A model generated the notes under the pieces. The model was not told the origin of the DNA, did not search any database, and saw only the letters and a program-made list of their open reading frames with translations. The position numbers were made by a program, and so were the translations under genes. From CAYLNH01 sp964384625 (GTDB lineage Bacteria; Verrucomicrobiota; Lentisphaeria; JABSQK01): DNA of 9,538 bases. The stretch covers positions 1-9,538 of the forward strand of contig CAYLNH010000278.1 in assembly GCA_964384625.1 (NCBI GenBank), given 5' to 3'. Below are positions 6,489 through 9,538 of this stretch, piece after piece (the stretch's first letter is position 1; every line of letters starts with the position of its first letter).

Positions 6489-7217
6489 TCAGTCGGCAAG
6501 CGCCCGGCGCTGGGCTTCGATGATCTCGCCGATCCCTTTCTCGGCGAGGTCCAGCATCTCATTCAACTGGCGGCGGTCGAAGGTCCCTTCCTCTGCCGTG
6601 CCCTGGATTTCCACCAGTTGCCCGCTTTCGGTCATCACCACATTCATGTCGACATCGGCAGTCGAGTCCAACTCGTAGTCGAGGTCGAGAACCGCCTTGC
6701 CGTCGACGATGCCGACGCTGACGGCGGCGACCAGTTCCGGCATCGGCAACGATTTGATCTCGCCGTGGGCGAACATGTTCTGCAGGGCCATCCGGAGGGC
6801 GACGGCGCCGCCGCAGATGCTGGCGCAACGGGTGCCGCCGTCGGCATCGACCACGTCGCAGTCGACATAGATGGAGACTTCAGGCAGGAGCTTCAGGTCG
6901 ACGACGGCGCGCAGGCTGCGGCCGATCAGACGCTGGATTTCGAGGGCGCGCGCGTCCGTGCGGCCGGTCCGGCCGGGGCGGCTCTTGCGGTCGGAGGTGG
7001 ATGCCGGCAACATGGCGTATTCACTGGTGACCCAGCCGCCGGGCACATTCTGCTCGCGCATCCAGCGGGGCGCCCCGCGCTGTACGGAGACGGCACAGAG
7101 AACGCGGGTTCGTCCCATCTCGACCATGACGGAACCGCGCGGGTGCCAGAGGAAGTTCGGGTGAAATTTGATCGGGCGCAGAGCATCCGGTTCGCGGCTG
7201 TTGATCGGTATGTCCAT
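6489..7217 (-). CDS. rph: Ribonuclease PH
   Basis: Phosphorolytic 3'-to-5' exoribonuclease that trims the 3' end of tRNA precursors, using phosphate and releasing nucleoside diphosphates. The protein is 242 residues, the usual length. Family signatures run through it: LRPIKFHPNFLWHPRGSV near the N-terminus, GGWVTSEYAMLP (60-71), ALEIQRLIGRSLRAVVDL (91-108), VDCDVVDADGGTR (118-130) with the phosphate-binding GGTR, and the acidic metal-binding stretch LDLDYELDSTADVDMN (177-192). The frame is open to 7322, but the ATG at 7217 is chosen: AGGAG lies 5 bases upstream, and the extra 35 residues of the long version resemble nothing and would overlap the rph promoter and the start of the neighbouring gene. 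It stands alone, divergent from the FHA protein gene. Confidence 0.97.
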   Translation of the reverse strand: MDIPINSREPDALRPIKFHPNFLWHPRGSVMVEMGRTRVLCAVSVQRGAPRWMREQNVPGGWVTSEYAMLPASTSDRKSRPGRTGRTDARALEIQRLIGRSLRAVVDLKLLPEVSIYVDCDVVDADGGTRCASICGGAVALRMALQNMFAHGEIKSLPMPELVAAVSVGIVDGKAVLDLDYELDSTADVDMNVVMTESGQLVEIQGTAEEGTFDRRQLNEMLDLAEKGIGEIIEAQRRALAD

Positions 7218-7243
7218 GTCGGCTCCTGTTGTGCTGTGTGTGT

Positions 7244-7271
7244 AGTGTAGGGCGGGGCAGGGGATAATCAA
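7244..7271 (-). promoter_or_regulatory. Candidate promoter of rph
   Basis: On the minus strand TTGATT (7271-7266) and TACACT (7249-7244), 16 bases apart, each match four of six sigma70 consensus positions. The expected start near 7237 leaves a leader of about 20 bases that contains the AGGAG ribosome binding site. Confidence 0.45.
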
Positions 7272-7305
7272 TGACGGAATGGCGGAATGATGGGACGATG
7301 CAATG
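7271..7305 (+). repeat. Degenerate GGAATG/GGACGATG tandem repeat
   Basis: The divergent gap between rph and the FHA gene contains a short degenerate tandem repeat built from units such as GGAATGGC, GGAATGAT and GGACGATG. In the frame of the downstream gene it would read MTEWRNDGTMQW, but this is most likely non-coding simple repeat and a reason to distrust the upstream ATG at 7271 as the start of the FHA protein. Confidence 0.5.
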
Positions 7306-7332
7306 GCAGGGCCGCCGGACAACAGCTATATT
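7303..7332 (+). promoter_or_regulatory. Candidate promoter of the FHA-PEGA gene
   Basis: ATGGCA (7303-7308; four of six matches) and TATATT (7327-7332; five of six) are 18 bases apart. The -10 box ends 7 bases before the ATG at 7340, so the transcript would start at or next to the start codon. No Shine-Dalgarno sequence precedes that ATG, which fits a leaderless mRNA. Confidence 0.4.
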
Positions 7333-7339
7333 ACCGCCG

Positions 7340-8479
7340 ATGAGTGAAGACGAACAAGCAACGGCGGGACCGCGGCTGCGGATTGCCTCCGGAAGTCGGG
7401 CCGGCGAGGAAGTGACGGTCCCCGATGACGGCCTGGTGGTCGGACGCGATGTGGTCTGCGGCCTCCGCCTCGAGAGCGAAGGCGTGTCGCGGCAGCATGC
7501 CAGATTCACCCTCAAAGGCGGCGATGTCTGTGTGGAGGATCTGGGCAGCACCAACGGCGTCTACGTCAATACCGAAAAGATCACGCAGCAAACCCTCCTG
7601 TGGGACGGCGATCGAGTGAAGGTCGGCGATACCTACTTCGAAATCCTCGGCGCCCGGCCGTATGTCCAGCGCGGCAGTGCCAGACGCCAGCTGATGCTGG
7701 GCGGCATCCTGGTGCTTCTGGTGGGCTTGATCCTGTGGTGGGCTTGGCTCGGCGAAAACCGGCAGCCGAAAATCCAGCGCCACACCGTCAAGATCCTCAG
7801 TGAACCCGCCGGTGCGGCCGTCTATGACCACGGCAAGAAGGTCGGGGTTACCCCCTTGGAGATCCCCGGAATTGCCGCCGCCGACTACCGTATGCTCTTG
7901 CGTAAGGACGGCTATCGCGACCGCGAGGTCGTCGTTCAGGTGCCGCAGGGGCCATCCGTGCCGATCCATGAACTCGAACCCCTGCGCAAAGACGATCCGG
8001 ACGTCCTGACCGTGACCACCATCCCCGCCGGCGTACCGGTCTACATCGACGGCATGTACCGCGGGACGACCCCCGTGGTCGAAAAGGACAACATGGAATC
8101 CGGCCCGCTCCTCGTCAGCGGCCTCGCCGCCGAACAGGAGCATCTGGCCTATTTCATGGTCGACGGGGAGAAGTCGAAAGTCTACACCTTCAAACTGACG
8201 GATCGGCCGCTGCGGATGATGATGTGGCGGCCGGACATCATGCTCGTTACCCGTCACGACCGCCGTTTCCTTGGAATGATCCGCAAGCGCAAGGCGAACG
8301 GCGACGTGCTCGTGGCCGTCGGCCAGGAGCAGGAGGTGTGGTTCAAGTCCGACGAGATTAAAGCGGTGAAGAACATCTTTCCGGTACGCATGAAGGGGCG
8401 GGAAGGTATCGAGGTGAAGAATCCCAAGAGCAAAAGCCCCGTCCTCGAAATCGACCCCTTCCCGGACAGAACGGATTAG
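7340..8479 (+). CDS. FHA - TM - PEGA membrane protein with small C-terminal barrel-like domain
   Basis: A 379-residue protein. The N-terminal FHA domain (about 12-104) carries the phosphothreonine-binding signature: GR (35-36), SRQHAR (50-55), LGSTNGVYVN (68-77) and a final WDGDRVKVGD. One membrane helix (about 118-138) follows. Next comes a PEGA repeat (about 148-215; SEPAGAAVYDHGKKVGVTPLEI) and a second PEGA-like repeat (about 223-286; TIPAGVPVYIDGMYRGTTPV). The end (about 299-346) has a pattern of short strands, VTRHDRRFLGMIRKRKANGD through VWFKSDEIKAVKNI, like small SH3/LSm-type barrels; that last assignment is inference. The likely topology is FHA in the cytoplasm and PEGA outside. The FHA part would bind a phosphorylated partner, but no Ser/Thr kinase is in the window. 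A longer version from 7271 is possible; 7340 is favoured because the earlier segment is simple repeat overlapping the rph promoter. Confidence 0.88.
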   Translation: MSEDEQATAGPRLRIASGSRAGEEVTVPDDGLVVGRDVVCGLRLESEGVSRQHARFTLKGGDVCVEDLGSTNGVYVNTEKITQQTLLWDGDRVKVGDTYFEILGARPYVQRGSARRQLMLGGILVLLVGLILWWAWLGENRQPKIQRHTVKILSEPAGAAVYDHGKKVGVTPLEIPGIAAADYRMLLRKDGYRDREVVVQVPQGPSVPIHELEPLRKDDPDVLTVTTIPAGVPVYIDGMYRGTTPVVEKDNMESGPLLVSGLAAEQEHLAYFMVDGEKSKVYTFKLTDRPLRMMMWRPDIMLVTRHDRRFLGMIRKRKANGDVLVAVGQEQEVWFKSDEIKAVKNIFPVRMKGREGIEVKNPKSKSPVLEIDPFPDRTD

Positions 8480-8500
8480 CGTTTTTCACAAGCAAGCAGT

Positions 8501-8529
8501 TTGCCGCAGTCTGAACGCTGAAGTATATT
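8501..8529 (+). promoter_or_regulatory. Promoter of the PA14-domain gene
   Basis: TTGCCG (8501-8506; four of six) and TATATT (8524-8529; five of six) are separated by exactly 17 bases, in the short gap after the FHA gene stop. It is the best promoter in the window by consensus and predicts a leader of about 32 bases. The PA14 gene is therefore probably transcribed independently of the FHA gene. Confidence 0.6.
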
Positions 8530-8567
8530 AGATCACTGAAGGAATTTTGCTGAACCTGGAGACACCG

Positions 8568-9221
8568 ATGATGAACTCTATGCGATCATGGTTGGCGTTT
8601 GCTCTTGCGAGTGCGGTTTTTGGCATCAGTCTGAGTGCGGGAGACGGTCGGGCGGCGAAACCGGGGCCGGCAGCCGATCGACCCGGGCTGGCCACGCATT
8701 ACTACCGCGATAAACGGAACTGGGGCGGCCATTGGCTGGTTGGACATGAACCCAAGGTCGCCGCCGAAAACTGGACCTTCACCAAGTATGCCTATACCCG
8801 CAAAGAGCCGCTCGTGAACCACCTGTTCATCCGGTCCGGCTGGTTCAGTGTGCGTTGGCAGGGATACCTCAGTACCAGCGTCGGCAACAAGCCGGATAAG
8901 ACGGCAAAATACACCTTCCACGTCTGGGCCGATGACGGCTGTCGTCTGTACCTCGACGGCAAACTGATCATCGACTCCTGGAGCCCGGCCTGGGAGGCTG
9001 ACGCCAAGTCGCATCGCTACGCCGAAGTGACGTTGACGCCGGGCAGGCACAAGATCGTCTTGGAGTACTTTCAGGGGGAGAGCCTGCGGAAAAACGACAA
9101 GGACCCGATCAAGCTCTATTGGCAGTGCCCGGCGCGCAACATCAACGAGCACATCATCCCGGCGGCGAACTTCAGCCATACGGTTGAGGATCTCGTCGCC
9201 AAGCCGGGCCGGCTGGACTAG
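8568..9221 (+). CDS. Secreted PA14-domain protein
   Basis: A 217-residue protein with a Sec signal peptide: MMNSMRSW, a hydrophobic core (WLAFALASAVFGISLSA) and likely cleavage after about residue 24 or 30. Almost all the rest is one PA14 domain (about 40-188), a beta-sandwich found in carbohydrate-binding adhesins, glycosidases and toxins. Recognisable parts are GLATHYYRDKRNWGG, FSVRWQGYLS (93-102), YTFHVWADDGCRLYLDGKLI with the Asp-Asp pair (122-123) typical of the ligand/calcium loop, and PGRHKIVLEYFQ. Nothing catalytic is attached, so it probably binds a glycan or acts as a surface module. The ATG at 8568 is chosen for GGAGA 5 bases upstream; a TTG at 8547 with AAGGA before it would add seven residues, and a second ATG follows at 8571. 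No tail anchor or sorting signal was seen after the domain. Confidence 0.88.
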   Translation: MMNSMRSWLAFALASAVFGISLSAGDGRAAKPGPAADRPGLATHYYRDKRNWGGHWLVGHEPKVAAENWTFTKYAYTRKEPLVNHLFIRSGWFSVRWQGYLSTSVGNKPDKTAKYTFHVWADDGCRLYLDGKLIIDSWSPAWEADAKSHRYAEVTLTPGRHKIVLEYFQGESLRKNDKDPIKLYWQCPARNINEHIIPAANFSHTVEDLVAKPGRLD

Positions 9222-9258
9222 CTTCACCCACCGCGCGAAGATCCCTCTGGCTCTGCCG

Positions 9259-9285
9259 GGGGAGTGTCAGCTCCCCTTCAGTTTT
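9259..9285 (+). terminator. Possible terminator of the PA14-domain gene
   Basis: A perfect 6-bp stem GGGGAG/CTCCCC (9259-9264, 9271-9276; 6-base loop) begins 37 bases after the stop codon and is followed by TTCAGTTTT. The T-run is interrupted, so it is a moderate intrinsic-terminator candidate. Confidence 0.5.
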
Positions 9286-9348
9286 GCGTTCGCCCCGACT
9301 TTCCCGCCAAAGGCGGGGTTGTGGTGTGCCGGCTGAACTGAAGAGGGA
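9272..9348. repeat. Nested inverted repeat downstream of the PA14 gene
   Basis: CTTCAGTT (9276-9283) is perfectly complementary to AACTGAAG (9336-9343). The pairing continues outward through TCCC/GGGA (9272-9275, 9345-9348) past one bulged A. Inside lies a second perfect hairpin CCCGCC-AAA-GGCGGG (9303-9317). The left arm overlaps the terminator-like stem at 9259-9276, so the two folds exclude each other. Confidence 0.65.
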
Positions 9349-9538
9349 ATAGATTCTCCCCCCAAGCTCAGCTTGTGGCCCCTTCCCGGAAAGCAGGAAC
9401 CTGTTCCCGCGCCCTGCTGGCGCCAGGCGTGGCTTGAAATGAACCGGCCGGGCTTCCACTGCGAGCCATCATTGCCCGCCGCCGTAAGCCCTCGTTTACT
9501 GCCCTTCGCGGTCCGCATAGAGATCCCGCACCCTCTTG

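Larger units (their letters stand above)
9222..9538. other. Palindrome-rich non-coding 3' region
   Basis: No convincing gene is seen in these 317 bases. Open frames on the minus strand (for example 9267-9518 and 9172-9459) have no start-site support and low-complexity products. Besides the hairpins at 9259-9348 there is a chain of short perfect palindromes: CAAGCT-C-AGCTTG (9363-9375), GGAAC-CT-GTTCC (9396-9407) and CTGGCGCCAG (9417-9426). No tRNA or known riboswitch was recognised. It may be a repeat element or a structured RNA continuing past the right edge. Confidence 0.45.

Noticed and set aside
9267..9518. 83-codon minus-strand frame in the right-hand non-coding region
   Set aside because: It crosses several palindromes, has no ribosome binding site, and its product resembles spurious translations of structured non-coding DNA.

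Overview
The window reads as ordinary chromosomal DNA of a GC-rich, probably Gram-negative bacterium. The mixture suggests a member or relative of the Planctomycetota-Verrucomicrobiota-Lentisphaerota (PVC) group, but this is inference at modest confidence and no rRNA is present to settle it. The signs are a lysine-rich histone-H1-like protein, an FHA protein fused to PEGA repeats, a secreted PA14 protein, a small lipoprotein and a solitary bacterial tyrosine kinase. The housekeeping genes (cysS, dinB, rph) look intact. No integrase, transposase, CRISPR array, tRNA or rRNA was seen.

Layout, left to right. Positions 1-214 (minus) hold the N-terminal part of a Lys/Ala/Thr repeat protein that runs off the left edge. 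Positions 215-547 are a non-coding gap, AT-rich on the left and with small hairpins on the right. cysS occupies 548-1987 (minus). A striking 167-bp imperfect inverted repeat (2054-2220) separates it from a Wzc-like polysaccharide co-polymerase/tyrosine autokinase (2257-4365, minus). A small lipoprotein gene with a GTG start lies upstream of that on the same strand (4506-4934). A short hairpin-rich divergent region leads to dinB (5155-6393, plus), which converges on rph (6489-7217, minus). A divergent promoter region separates rph from an FHA-TM-PEGA membrane protein (7340-8479, plus), followed by a secreted PA14-domain protein with its own good promoter (8568-9221, plus). The last 317 bases are non-coding and rich in palindromes.

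The genes do not form one pathway. Three are information-processing enzymes (Cys-tRNA synthesis, translesion synthesis, tRNA 3'-end trimming). The rest are cell-surface or signalling proteins. Start codons were moved inward from the longest reading frame for cysS, rph, the FHA protein and the PA14 protein, on the basis of ribosome binding sites, family alignment or promoter position. No complete, clearly new multi-gene system is visible. The most unexplained pieces are the inverted repeat at 2054-2220, the structured 3' region, and the FHA-PEGA-small-barrel protein.
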